This document shows, one piece after another, positions 18,101-26,035 of a DNA stretch of 64,000 bases (position 1 is its first letter; the number at the start of each line of letters is the position of its first letter). The position numbers were made by a program, and so were the translations under genes. Below the pieces are notes generated by a model that had not been told where the DNA came from, did not search any database, and saw only the letters and a list, made by a program, of their open reading frames with translations. Source of the DNA: Rhodanobacter sp. C03. Its GTDB lineage: Bacteria; Pseudomonadota; Gammaproteobacteria; Xanthomonadales; Rhodanobacteraceae. The stretch covers positions 682,001 through 746,000 of the forward strand of contig NZ_MUNT01000001.1 of NCBI RefSeq assembly GCF_002001175.1. The letters run 5' to 3'.

Positions 18101-18748
18101 CTGTTCCAGCGCTTCGAGCAGGAGGATGGCCCGCAACGGCGCGCCGGCAGCGGGCTGGGGTTGGCAATCTGCCGCGAACTGGTGAGCATGATGGGCGGCA
18201 GTATCGAGCTGCAGTCGCAACTGGGGCACGGCAGTACGTTTCATGTTCGTCTGCCGCTGGCCGAGCCTGCGCAACTGCTGCCGACGCCATCGCAGGATAC
18301 GCATGCGGGTCGTCACTATCGCTTGCTGCTGGTGGAGGACGACACGATCGTGGCGGCGGTCATCGGCGGCCTGCTTGCACAGCAGGGGCATGTGGTGGTG
18401 CATGTCATCCATGGACTGGCCGCCCTGGCCGAATTGGCACAGGCACGCTTCGATGCTGTGCTGCTGGATCTGGACTTGCCTGGTGTGGACGGCTTCCAGA
18501 TTGCCCGGTTGATCCGTCAGCGCGAGCCGGCCACAGCGCACATGCCGATCATCGCGGTGACCGCGCGCTCGGGGAGTCAGGATGAGACGCGCGCGCGCGC
18601 CGCGGGCATGGACGGTTTTCTGCGCAAGCCGCTCACCGGTGAGCAGCTGGCTGCTGCGCTGGCGCAGGTCGTGGTGGCGCTGTCGGCGCCTGTGGCCTGT
18701 GGGAGCGACTTCAGTCGCGATGCTCTACCACAGACCCATCGCGACTGA
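15116..18748 (+). CDS. Hybrid sensor histidine kinase with two-component-regulator beta-propeller
   Basis: This is a 1210-residue one-piece signalling protein. A signal peptide or anchor (1-21) precedes many propeller repeats of the Reg_prop type (DGLPSTNVYAVVEDRDGAIW and similar, about 55-680). A Y_Y_Y domain (YRFRLSGFDSGW, about 720) and one membrane helix (about 781-803) follow. The kinase core has an H-box SHEIRTPMTG with His839, an N-box, and G-boxes DTGPGI and GSGLGLAIC. A receiver domain at the end carries phospho-acceptor Asp1118 (DLDLPG). The sensor should be periplasmic and the kinase cytoplasmic. No HTH output is fused, so the phosphoryl target is elsewhere. AAGGGG precedes the ATG. 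Residues 1195-1210 and the stop codon are encoded by a repeat element. Confidence 0.93.
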   Translation: MKAAFLLGMLVLLGALAPAMSTPVLPASASAVASLPASAAGPLPTPQFRRYSTADGLPSTNVYAVVEDRDGAIWFGTKGGLARFDGVDFEVFRHVENDPGSLYNNGIATLQIDRQGRLWAAGLNAGLNRYDATTGKFLHWGHDPAVSASLASDRVWAVAQTADGSLWVGSAGGLDRMRADGRGFEHVVNPLLGMQPADFGTVAGLYVDPQQRLWIGSDHGVFVRDVDGQIRQVLSDDPQRIMDVWRIDGEGDEVRIATTDGLMIVGKDGVAHRFAASVIPATDVMSSARDNAGRLWVGTKKGLFLQAQAGGPTTAMSDRPVLYGNLPGTWVWQLMVDREGGLWAAMYDGGVAYLAPGWSRFSRFTHIPDDPTSLRDSIATTMARGKDGRHVWVGERDGRIDRLDPVTGQIEHVLSGLRGDVVGMTEDARQRLWVAVHGALYRVADGNAEQVDPDNKRMERPLEVEPGPDGQMYVRTFGQGVFRIDPETLALTPVPLDGPSDKVLWGSQMTLRDGVFWYASDGGMMRLNAARDRFEMVPGAPAGQSVDAFDFSKDGVWMANADKLAFYRFRGKGLVLDRQIDAAHGWPSVNVTDLRVDTIGRVWIFGHDGLWYFDPRSGRFRSFGLQDGLTNGEFSRGYAYMPSGYIYAATLGGVAAFDPDWVSPQADEPQLSITRVSVRHHGVTQILPIGEKPLEIGWQDSQLEVEARVFSYVNPAANHYRFRLSGFDSGWVDTGDRGERDFSGLGAGDYTLDVMASGARGTWTHRATQLRMHVQAPPWTRWWAWLIYAVLVALLAWLLLLAWRRRLAHRHQIQLAEQRRSLAEQASAAKTQFLATLSHEIRTPMTGVLGMAELLQSTPLNPQQHDYTEAMQRSGSMLLKLLNDALDLARIEAGKLELELAPFDPRQLVKDVAQLERGLAQSRHVRFELDIADDLPALVIGDAVRIKQVLLNLANNALKFTERGSVTLRAQRLAGDLRFSISDTGPGISEASQTRLFQRFEQEDGPQRRAGSGLGLAICRELVSMMGGSIELQSQLGHGSTFHVRLPLAEPAQLLPTPSQDTHAGRHYRLLLVEDDTIVAAVIGGLLAQQGHVVVHVIHGLAALAELAQARFDAVLLDLDLPGVDGFQIARLIRQREPATAHMPIIAVTARSGSQDETRARAAGMDGFLRKPLTGEQLAAALAQVVVALSAPVACGSDFSRDALPQTHRD

Positions 18749-18761
18749 AGTCGCTCCCACA
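18698..18761. repeat. REP-like perfect palindrome overlapping the kinase 3' end
   Basis: Perfect 25-bp inverted arms (18698-18722 and 18737-18761) surround a 14-nt centre. The left arm begins TGTGGGAGCGAC and ends TCGCGATG. It supplies the last 16 codons and the TGA (18746-18748) of the upstream kinase gene. It is the same general type as the element at 13415-13480. It could also form a strong transcript hairpin between the convergent kinase and holC genes. Confidence 0.88.
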
Positions 18762-18778
18762 AAAAACCGGGCCTGAGC

Positions 18779-19201
18779 CTACATATCGTTCTTGTGCAGT
18801 TCGAAACCGCGTTGCTGGTATTCGCGCCAGCGGGTGCGTGAGCCGTCGCGCTCGGCCGGATCCGCGGCGACCACTTCCAGCACGCGCCGGCACTGGCCAC
18901 CTGGGCAGGTCTCGCGCAGGTTGATCACCAGCGGGCGGTCGTCGCTGTCGATGCCCGGCGGAACGATCAGTACCGCGGTCTGTGCGTCGTCGTCGTCGCC
19001 GGCCAGCTGGTGCGGAATCAGGGTGTCCTCGTCGAACGCCCACAACAGTTCATCGAGCGCTTCGGCCTGGGCGTAATCGCGGGTCAGGATCAGCGTCGGC
19101 TGTTGTGCCGCAAACGCCTTCTTCGCCAGTTCGCACACCAGCAGCAACGGCTGCTCGCGAAAACGCGGCTTGTCGATCAGGTAGAAGTCGGCACGGGGCA
19201 T
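18779..19201 (-). CDS. holC: DNA polymerase III subunit chi
   Basis: HolC (chi) binds single-stranded-DNA-binding protein and, through psi, links the clamp loader to it. The 140-residue protein starts with the family segment MPRADFYLID. It has RDYAQAEALDELLWAFDEDTLIPHQ in the middle and VINL near residue 92. The frame is open 15 codons further upstream, but ATG 19201 fits the family length (about 140-150) and the conserved first strand. The gene starts 20 bp after pepA, an arrangement found in many gammaproteobacteria. Confidence 0.94.
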   Translation of the reverse strand: MPRADFYLIDKPRFREQPLLLVCELAKKAFAAQQPTLILTRDYAQAEALDELLWAFDEDTLIPHQLAGDDDDAQTAVLIVPPGIDSDDRPLVINLRETCPGGQCRRVLEVVAADPAERDGSRTRWREYQQRGFELHKNDM

Positions 19202-19221
19202 CGATGGTCGGTTCCGGTTGC

Positions 19222-20709
19222 TCAGCCCGCGCGATCCAGCAGCCACTGCGTCAGCAACGCAACCGGGCGGCCAGTGGCCAGACCCTTGCGGCCTTCATCC
19301 CAGGCGGTACCGGCGATGTCCAGATGCGCCCAGCGCTGGCCGTCGGTGAAGCGCGACAGGAAGCAGGCGGCGGTGATCGCGCCGGCGCTCTTGCCACCGA
19401 TGTTGGCAACGTCAGCGAAACCGGAATCGAGTTGCGTCTGGTAGTCGTCCCACAGCGGCAGGCGCCAGGCACGATCGAGCGTCTCCTCGCCGGCGGCAAG
19501 CAGTTCGGCGGCGAGGTCGTCGTGCTTGCTCATCAGGCCGGTGGCGTGCTTGCCGAGGGCGATCACGCAGGCACCGGTGAGCGTGGCAGCGTCGATCAGG
19601 GTGTGTGGCTGGAACGTCTGCGCGGTGTAGGTGAGCGCGTCGCACAGGATCAGGCGACCTTCGGCATCGGTGTTCAACACCTCAATGGTCAATCCGGACA
19701 AGCTGGTCAGCACATCGCTGGGACGGTAGCTGTCGCCGTCGGGCATGTTCTCCACGCTCGGCACCACGCATACCAGGTTGAGCTTGAGGCCCATCGTCAC
19801 GGCGGCGACAAACGCGCCGAGCACACCGGCCGCGCCGCCCATGTCGAACTTCATCTCCTCCATGCCCGCGCCCGGCTTCAGGCTGATGCCGCCGGAGTCG
19901 AACGTGACGCCCTTGCCGACAAACGCATACGGCTTGTCGCCGTCGTTGCCGCCCTTGTATTCCAGCACGATCAGCCGGGGCTTGTTGACCGAGCCGCGGC
20001 CTACCGCCAGCAGCGAGCCGAAGCCGAGCTTGTCCATCTCGACCTCGTCGAGCACGCTGCAGCTGACCTTGTCCTTGCCTTCCGCAAACGCCTGCGCCTG
20101 CCCGGCGATATAGGCCGGGGTGCAGATGTTCGGTGGCAGGTTGGCCAGATCGCGGGCGAAGCGCACGCCTGCGGCGATCGCACGTGCCTGCTCGAGGCCG
20201 GCGTGCGCGTCGTCGCCAGCAGCGAACGTGAGCGTGCCGAGTTCCGCCTGCTTGCTCTTGTCGCGTGGCTTGAACGTGGCGGTGTAGCGGTAGGCGGCGT
20301 GATCGCTCGCCAGCGCAGCGATGCGCACGCGCCAGGCACTGTCGCGCCCGGGAACGTCGACTTCGGTCAGATACGACACCGCGTCGCTGATCGGCAGCTT
20401 GCCTACGGCACGTGCCGCTTCGATGGTGACCTTCTGGAAACGTGCTGCGTCGAACGATTTCTGTGCACCCAGTCCGACCACCAGCACGCGTTTCGCGGTG
20501 ACGCCGGACGGTGCGAACAGCAACGTGGTACTGCCGGCCTTGCCACTGATGTCGCCACTCTCCACCTGGCGCTTGATCAGACCGTCGGTGGCGCTGTCGA
20601 CCCGGGCGGCGGCGCTGGTCAGCACACCGTGTTCGTAGACGCCGACCAGCACGCAGGAGGCATCAACGGTTTCGGGAGCGGCGGTGCCGAGGCTGAACTG
20701 GAGTGTCAT
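19222..20709 (-). CDS. pepA: Leucyl aminopeptidase (cytosol aminopeptidase, M17)
   Basis: PepA is a hexameric di-metal aminopeptidase releasing N-terminal residues; in E. coli it also acts as a DNA-binding accessory factor for Xer recombination and a repressor of carAB. The 495-residue product has the M17 signatures [14 protein letters not shown] (266-279) and [10 protein letters not shown] (346-355), which include the metal-binding Asp/Glu and catalytic Lys/Arg residues. ATG 20709 gives the standard length; the frame runs further upstream only by chance, across the lptF promoter region. It is divergent from lptF and co-directional with holC. Confidence 0.96.
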   Translation of the reverse strand: MTLQFSLGTAAPETVDASCVLVGVYEHGVLTSAAARVDSATDGLIKRQVESGDISGKAGSTTLLFAPSGVTAKRVLVVGLGAQKSFDAARFQKVTIEAARAVGKLPISDAVSYLTEVDVPGRDSAWRVRIAALASDHAAYRYTATFKPRDKSKQAELGTLTFAAGDDAHAGLEQARAIAAGVRFARDLANLPPNICTPAYIAGQAQAFAEGKDKVSCSVLDEVEMDKLGFGSLLAVGRGSVNKPRLIVLEYKGGNDGDKPYAFVGKGVTFDSGGISLKPGAGMEEMKFDMGGAAGVLGAFVAAVTMGLKLNLVCVVPSVENMPDGDSYRPSDVLTSLSGLTIEVLNTDAEGRLILCDALTYTAQTFQPHTLIDAATLTGACVIALGKHATGLMSKHDDLAAELLAAGEETLDRAWRLPLWDDYQTQLDSGFADVANIGGKSAGAITAACFLSRFTDGQRWAHLDIAGTAWDEGRKGLATGRPVALLTQWLLDRAG

Positions 20710-20811
20710 CGGGATGGTTCCTGCATGAGCCCGGGCATGGCCGGACAGGCTAGACTTGTGGTTTGTCGGCCCGATCGGGCCAATCGGGTAATAAGCGGAC
20801 AAGTTTATCGC

Positions 20812-21921
20812 ATGCTGAGCATTCTCGACCGCTATTTCCTGCGCGAGCTGGGGCAGACCATGCTCGCCACCGCGATTGTGCTGCTGGCCATCATGTCCGG
20901 TACCACCTTCGCGCAGGTGCTGAAGCAGGTGGCCAACGGCAGCTTCCCGGCCAGCGTGATGTTCCAGGTGCTGGGCCTGAACATGATCGAGGGGCTGCCC
21001 ACCCTGCTGCCACTCTCGGCTTTCCTTGGCGCGTTGTATGGCCTCGGCCGCATGTACCGCGAAAGCGAGATGCACGTGCTGGCCTCTTCCGGCATGGGGG
21101 CGAGTGGCCTGTTGCGACCGATGGCGCTGTTGGCGGTGCTGGTGGCAGTGCTGGTGGCCGTGGTGTCGCTGTGGCTCGGGCCGTGGGCTTACCGCACGTC
21201 GGACGCGCTGGTGTCGGCGGCGAACCGTTCAGTAATTGCCGCCGGCCTGGATGCGGGGCGCTTCACGCCGTTGCCGAGCAAGGGCGGCATCATCTTCGTC
21301 GACACCCTGAGCCGCGATGGCAGCGTGCTCGGCAACACCTTCATTGCCGCCGAGCGTATCGACAAGGATGGCACCCGCAAGATCAAGCTGATCACCGGCA
21401 AGCACGGCCAGATGTATCAGGAGAGCAGCGGCACCGACCGTTTCCTGGCGCTCTACAACGGTTGGCAGTACGAGATCCCGCTGGGTGCCGACAACTGGCG
21501 CAAGATGCAGTACGAGCGCAACGACACCTCGCTGTCCAATGTGCAATCCGACAGCACGACCGAGGATCCGGCGGCGAGCCTGGATACCTCCGTGCTATGG
21601 GGGACGGACAACGCCGATGCACGCGCCGAATTCGCCTGGCGCACCATTGCGCCGGCGATGAGCCTGGTGTTGTTGATGCTGGCGCTGCCGTTGTCGCGGC
21701 AGACTCCGCGCGAGCCGCGGTTCGGGCGCCTGTTGCTGGCGGTGCTCAGCTTCTATGTGTATTACCTGCTGCTGGCGCTCTGTCGCGGACAGCTTGCCAA
21801 GGGACACTGGCACCATGCCACGCCGATGTGGATGGTGAGCCTGCTGGTCTTCGCGTTCGCTGCCTGGATGTTCCGCAGCCAGTATGTCGCGCGCAAACCG
21901 CGCCGGGCAGTCGCCCGATGA
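20812..21921 (+). CDS. lptF: LPS export ABC transporter permease LptF
   Basis: LptF pairs with LptG and the ATPase LptB2 to extract lipopolysaccharide from the inner membrane and pass it to LptC. The 369-residue YjgP/YjgQ-family protein starts [16 protein letters not shown], typical for LptF. It has three N-terminal membrane helices, a periplasmic beta-jellyroll (about 130-255) and three C-terminal helices. The [14 protein letters not shown] coupling segment matches the family. The TGA overlaps the lptG ATG by 4 bp. The gene is divergent from pepA across 102 bp that include a perfect 14-bp palindrome (20768-20781). Confidence 0.95.
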   Translation: MLSILDRYFLRELGQTMLATAIVLLAIMSGTTFAQVLKQVANGSFPASVMFQVLGLNMIEGLPTLLPLSAFLGALYGLGRMYRESEMHVLASSGMGASGLLRPMALLAVLVAVLVAVVSLWLGPWAYRTSDALVSAANRSVIAAGLDAGRFTPLPSKGGIIFVDTLSRDGSVLGNTFIAAERIDKDGTRKIKLITGKHGQMYQESSGTDRFLALYNGWQYEIPLGADNWRKMQYERNDTSLSNVQSDSTTEDPAASLDTSVLWGTDNADARAEFAWRTIAPAMSLVLLMLALPLSRQTPREPRFGRLLLAVLSFYVYYLLLALCRGQLAKGHWHHATPMWMVSLLVFAFAAWMFRSQYVARKPRRAVAR

Positions 21922-23018
21922 GTGCCATGCGGATCAAGCGCGTCGACTGGCTGGTCGGCATCACGGTGCTCAGTTCACTGCTGATGGTCTGGCTGGTGCT
22001 CACCGGTTTCGACGCGGTACTGCATTTCCTGCAGCAGCTCGGCAACATCGGCAAGAACGGCTACACCTTGACCAACGCCATCGTCTATATCCTCGTCACC
22101 ACGCCGCGCCGGCTTTACGAGATGTTCGGCAATGCGGCGCTGATCGGCGGCCTGCTGGGACTGGGTGGCCTGGCCGCTACCGGCGAACTGACCGCATTGC
22201 GTGCGACCGGCATGTCCAAGCTGCGTATCGCGACATCCGCCGTGGGCGTGGTCGCGGTGCTGATGGTCGGGGTGGTGGTCCTGGGTGAAACAGCCGCGCC
22301 ATGGGGCGATCAGCAGGCGCAGACGATGGACCTTCGCCTGAAATCGTCAGGCAGTATCGGTTCGACCAGCAGCGGCTTGTGGGCGCGCGATGGCGATCGC
22401 TTCATCAATGCCAAGAGCAGTCTGCTACGGCAGGTGAACGGGCATGATGCGATACAACTGGCAGACGTGCGGGTGTTCACCCTGACGCCAGACGGGCAGC
22501 TGAGCCGTTTCGACTGGGCCAAGACGGCCGAGCACAATGGCAAGCAATGGGTGTTCGATCAGGTGCGCAGTACCACGCTGGACGAAAATGGCACGCACAC
22601 CACCACGGCAGCCAACGAGCATTGGGAGTCGCGGCTCGACCCGAATGTGCTGGAGCAGTCACTGATCCAGCCGCAGTATCTGGCCATGCGCGACCTGCGG
22701 CGCAACATGCTCTATCTGGAGACCAATGGCGAAAGCCCGGGTGTTTACGCCGTAGCGTTCTGGGGACGTGCGCTATACCCGCTGAACGTGCTGGTGCTGG
22801 TGCTGTGCGCGATGCCGTTCGCGTTTGGTGCCTTGCGTTCGGGTGGGCTGGGCAAGCGCATGTTCATTGGCATGTTGCTGGCAATCGGCTGGTATTTCCT
22901 GCAGAAGGCGATGGTCAGTTTCGGCACGGTCTACGGTATTCCGCCGCTGGCTGCCAATCTGCTGCCGGCCATGGTCCTGGCGCTGGCGGCGTGGCTGTAT
23001 TTTCGCAAGCACGCCTGA
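21918..23018 (+). CDS. lptG: LPS export ABC transporter permease LptG
   Basis: This is the second permease of the LptB2FG complex, 366 residues. It has the YjgQ architecture: N-terminal helices (VDWLVGITVLSSLLMVWLVL), the conserved TPRRLYEMFGNAALIGGLLGLG coupling region with ELTALRATGMS, a periplasmic domain in the middle and three C-terminal helices. ATG 21918 overlaps the lptF stop; a second ATG at 21927 (MRIKRVDW) is possible and matches the common LptG N-terminus better. lptF and lptG form a two-gene unit here; lptA, lptB and lptC must lie elsewhere. Confidence 0.95.
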   Translation: MSAMRIKRVDWLVGITVLSSLLMVWLVLTGFDAVLHFLQQLGNIGKNGYTLTNAIVYILVTTPRRLYEMFGNAALIGGLLGLGGLAATGELTALRATGMSKLRIATSAVGVVAVLMVGVVVLGETAAPWGDQQAQTMDLRLKSSGSIGSTSSGLWARDGDRFINAKSSLLRQVNGHDAIQLADVRVFTLTPDGQLSRFDWAKTAEHNGKQWVFDQVRSTTLDENGTHTTTAANEHWESRLDPNVLEQSLIQPQYLAMRDLRRNMLYLETNGESPGVYAVAFWGRALYPLNVLVLVLCAMPFAFGALRSGGLGKRMFIGMLLAIGWYFLQKAMVSFGTVYGIPPLAANLLPAMVLALAAWLYFRKHA

Positions 23019-23045
23019 CGGTTCCGGGCTGGCTCACTTGGCAAC

Positions 23046-24884
23046 CTAGTCCAGCATCGCCAGTGATTCGGCGGTTTCGACGTCGATGCCGGTGATCGCC
23101 TGCGCATCCGGTGCGAACTTGCCGCCTTCGGCCAGTTGCGCGAACAGGCCTCCCTGTTCGATCAGCTCATCGAAACGGCCTTGTTCCACCAATTGTCCCT
23201 GATCCAGCACCAGGATCAGGTCAGCGTTGCGCACAGTGGACAGCCGATGCGCGATCACGAATGTGGTACGCCCTTGGGTCAGCGTGTCGAGGGCACGCTG
23301 GATGCGTGCCTCGGTGGCGTTGTCCAGTGCGCTGGTGGCCTCGTCGAGTACCAGGATCGGCGCATCCTTCAGCATCGCGCGGGCGATCGCCAGCCGCTGG
23401 CGCTCGCCGCCGGACAGCGAGCGGCCGCGTTCGGCGACCAGGGTCTCCAGCCCTTCCGGCTTGTTCGCGATGAAGGTGGCGGCCTCGGCCGCGGCGACCG
23501 CTTTCTCGATTTCGGCGAGATCGGCGTCCGGCTTGCCTACACGCAGGTTGTCGAGGATCGAGCGGTAGAACATGCCCGGATCCTGGAACACCACGCCGAT
23601 GTTCCGGCGCAGCGAATCGAGCGTGACGGCGCGGATGTCATGGCCATCGATCGTGATCCGGCCGCTGGACGGATCGTAGGCGCGATAGAGCAGGCTGAGC
23701 GCGGTGGTCTTGCCGGCGCCAGTCGGGCCGACCAGTGCGATCGTGCAGCCGGCGTCGGCACGGAAGCTCAGTCCATGCAGCGCCGGCTGCACCGGGTCGT
23801 AGCCGAAGCTGACCTGATCGAACACCACCTCGCCGCGCACGCGCGGCAGCGCGACGGCATCCGGCGATTCGACGATCGCCGGGCGCTGGTCGAGCACGGC
23901 GAAGTAGTCATGCAGCGACTGGGTCTGGAAGAACAGGCCGGAGATGAAGCTGGCGAACTGTTCCAGCCGGCCGATCAGCATCAGCGAGAAACCCACGAAG
24001 CTGACGATGCCGCCTACCGTCACTTCGCCATGCGCATGCAGCGTGGTGCCGAGCGCGAAGATCGCCACGATGGTCAGCGTGCTGGCCGCGCGGTTCAGCA
24101 CCGACAGGATCGCCCAGCCGCGCAGCACCGGATATTGCGCCGCCAGCACCCGCGTCATCATTTCCTTCAGTGCGGCGGCTTCGGCGCTGAGCCGGGTGAA
24201 ACTCTGCACCACGGTAACGTTGCCGAACACGTCGCCGGCGCGGGTGGCGATCTCGTGGTGCAGTTCCTCCACTTCACCCTGCGCCTTGTGCGTGCGCTGC
24301 ACCGCGACCGCGTTGGATACCGCGAAAACGACCATCAGCGTGATCATCAGCAGGGCCAGTTTCCAGTTCATCGCCAGTGCGATCGGGATCATCACGAAGA
24401 TCGACAGCAAGGTGGCGAGATGTTCACGGAAGAAGCTCAGCCACAGGTTGAACAAGTTGCTGACGCCGTTGTTCATGATGCGTGCGAGCCGGCCGGTATG
24501 GTGCTCGCCGTGGAATGCCAGTGGCAGCGCGGCGGCATGCTCGAAGAACGCGGCGATCGCGGCCAGCCGGCGCCGGTGCGCGAGGCGGTCGGCGTGCAGC
24601 GATACCCATACGCTGGCCACCACGCCGCCGAAGCCGACCAGGGCCCACAGCGCGATCAGCCGTGGCGCACGGCTCGGACCCGGTGCTGCCAGCGCGTCGA
24701 CCACGCGGCCGAACAGCATCGGTTCGAGAAAGTAGACGCCGGCCAGTGCCAGGTTCGCCAGCGCCAGCGTGATCGCCAGCTTGCGTTCGGGTGCCAGCAA
24801 TTGCAGCACGCGCAGATAGAGGCGCAGGATCGACACGACGGCAAAACCCCTGGATGTGCGAATGCACAGTGCGAATTTCGCCAT
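23046..24884 (-). CDS. NdvA/ChvA-like ABC exporter (fused permease and ATPase)
   Basis: The 612-residue half-transporter has six transmembrane helices (about 40-320) and one nucleotide-binding domain. Walker A is GPTGAGKT (386-393), the signature is LSGGE (490-494), Walker B is LVLDEATSAL (511-520) and the H-loop is IAHRLS. The transmembrane part (FLEPMLFGRVVDAL, HADRLAHRRR, LWLSFFREHLAT) follows the NdvA/ChvA cyclic beta-1,2-glucan exporters. No glucan synthase gene is adjacent, so the substrate is uncertain. The C-terminal 30 residues are acidic. The ATG at 24884 lacks a clear ribosome site; a GTG at 24836 is possible. The gene is convergent with lptG. Confidence 0.85.
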   Translation of the reverse strand: MAKFALCIRTSRGFAVVSILRLYLRVLQLLAPERKLAITLALANLALAGVYFLEPMLFGRVVDALAAPGPSRAPRLIALWALVGFGGVVASVWVSLHADRLAHRRRLAAIAAFFEHAAALPLAFHGEHHTGRLARIMNNGVSNLFNLWLSFFREHLATLLSIFVMIPIALAMNWKLALLMITLMVVFAVSNAVAVQRTHKAQGEVEELHHEIATRAGDVFGNVTVVQSFTRLSAEAAALKEMMTRVLAAQYPVLRGWAILSVLNRAASTLTIVAIFALGTTLHAHGEVTVGGIVSFVGFSLMLIGRLEQFASFISGLFFQTQSLHDYFAVLDQRPAIVESPDAVALPRVRGEVVFDQVSFGYDPVQPALHGLSFRADAGCTIALVGPTGAGKTTALSLLYRAYDPSSGRITIDGHDIRAVTLDSLRRNIGVVFQDPGMFYRSILDNLRVGKPDADLAEIEKAVAAAEAATFIANKPEGLETLVAERGRSLSGGERQRLAIARAMLKDAPILVLDEATSALDNATEARIQRALDTLTQGRTTFVIAHRLSTVRNADLILVLDQGQLVEQGRFDELIEQGGLFAQLAEGGKFAPDAQAITGIDVETAESLAMLD

Positions 24885-24997
24885 GTTACTGCTTGAGCTC
24901 AGCTGAATCGGTCATCGCGCGCGTCGAAGGCAGCTGGTTGCCTGCGCCTGCGTGACCGATCAAGCTGATGGGGTTTCCTGAGCCAGAGGGCGTTGCC

Positions 24998-26017
24998 GTG
25001 GACGTGATCGACCTGCGTAGTGACACCGTGACCCGCCCCACCGACGCGATGCGCGCGGCGATGCTGGCGGCGGAGGTTGGCGACGATGTGTATGGCGAGG
25101 ATCCAACGGTCAACGCGCTGCAACAGCGCATGGCCAGCGATCTCGGCTTCGAGGCCGCGCTGTTCGTGCCGACCGGTACGCAGTCCAACCTGCTGGCGCT
25201 GATGTCGCATTGCGAGCGCGGCGACGAATACCTGGTCGGCGCCGACGCGCATACTTACAAATTCGAGGGTGGTGGCGCGGCGGTGCTGGGCTCGATCCAG
25301 CCGCAGCCGATAACGCATGACGCCGACGGTTCGCTGCCGCTGGACAAGCTGGCCGTGGCAATCAAGCCGGTCGATCCGCACTTCGCGCGCACGCGCGTGC
25401 TGGCACTGGAAAACACCTGGCACGGCCGAACACTGCCGCTGGACTATCTGCAGGCCGCGCATGATTTCGCGCGTGAGCGCGGGCTGGGTCTGCACCTGGA
25501 TGGCGCGCGTCTGTACAACGCTGCCGTGGCTTGCGGTGTACCTGCGCGGGAGATTGCACGGCATTTCGACACCGTATCCATTTGCCTGTCGAAGGGACTC
25601 GGCGCGCCGGTCGGCTCGGTACTGGTCGGCTCGCACGCGCTGATCGACAAGGCGCGACGCTGGCGCAAGGTCACCGGCGGCGGCTGGCGCCAGGCCGGCA
25701 TCCTTGCCGCGGCGGGCCAGTACGCACTGGATCACCACGTGACACGGCTGGCCGACGATCACCATCGTGCGGCCCACCTGGCCGGTCGCCTGCGCGAGAT
25801 CGCCGGCATCGACCTGCTCGGGCAATACACCAACATGGTGTTCATCGACGTGCCGGCAGCGCGACTGCGTGAGCTGGACGTCCATCTGCGCGCCGCCGGC
25901 ATCCGCATCAGCGTCGGTTATCTGCCCACGCTGCGGCTGGTGACGCATCTGGATATCGACGACGACGGCGTGGAACGCACGGTCGCGGCGTTCGCGACCT
26001 TCTTCCAGCGGAACTGA
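24998..26017 (+). CDS. ltaE: Low-specificity L-threonine aldolase
   Basis: This PLP enzyme cleaves L-threonine or L-allo-threonine to glycine and acetaldehyde. Starting at GTG 24998 gives 339 residues and [19 protein letters not shown], the family N-terminus. AGAGGG lies 7 nt upstream, so this start is preferred over the ATG 30 bp earlier. PLP-binding Lys199 lies in [12 protein letters not shown]. Other signatures are PTGTQSN (phosphate-binding loop), [10 protein letters not shown] (the Asp that contacts the pyridine nitrogen) and GGGWRQAG. It stands alone, divergent from the ABC exporter and convergent with the SLC13 permease. Confidence 0.94.
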   Translation: MDVIDLRSDTVTRPTDAMRAAMLAAEVGDDVYGEDPTVNALQQRMASDLGFEAALFVPTGTQSNLLALMSHCERGDEYLVGADAHTYKFEGGGAAVLGSIQPQPITHDADGSLPLDKLAVAIKPVDPHFARTRVLALENTWHGRTLPLDYLQAAHDFARERGLGLHLDGARLYNAAVACGVPAREIARHFDTVSICLSKGLGAPVGSVLVGSHALIDKARRWRKVTGGGWRQAGILAAAGQYALDHHVTRLADDHHRAAHLAGRLREIAGIDLLGQYTNMVFIDVPAARLRELDVHLRAAGIRISVGYLPTLRLVTHLDIDDDGVERTVAAFATFFQRN

Positions 26018-26035
26018 GGCGCGCGGTCAGCGCGC

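Noticed and set aside
15227..18541. Open frame of about 1100 codons on the minus strand, opposite the hybrid kinase
   Set aside because: It is antisense to a clear multi-domain kinase. The translation is His/Gln/Arg-rich with no domains, as expected from codon-position bias in high-GC DNA.
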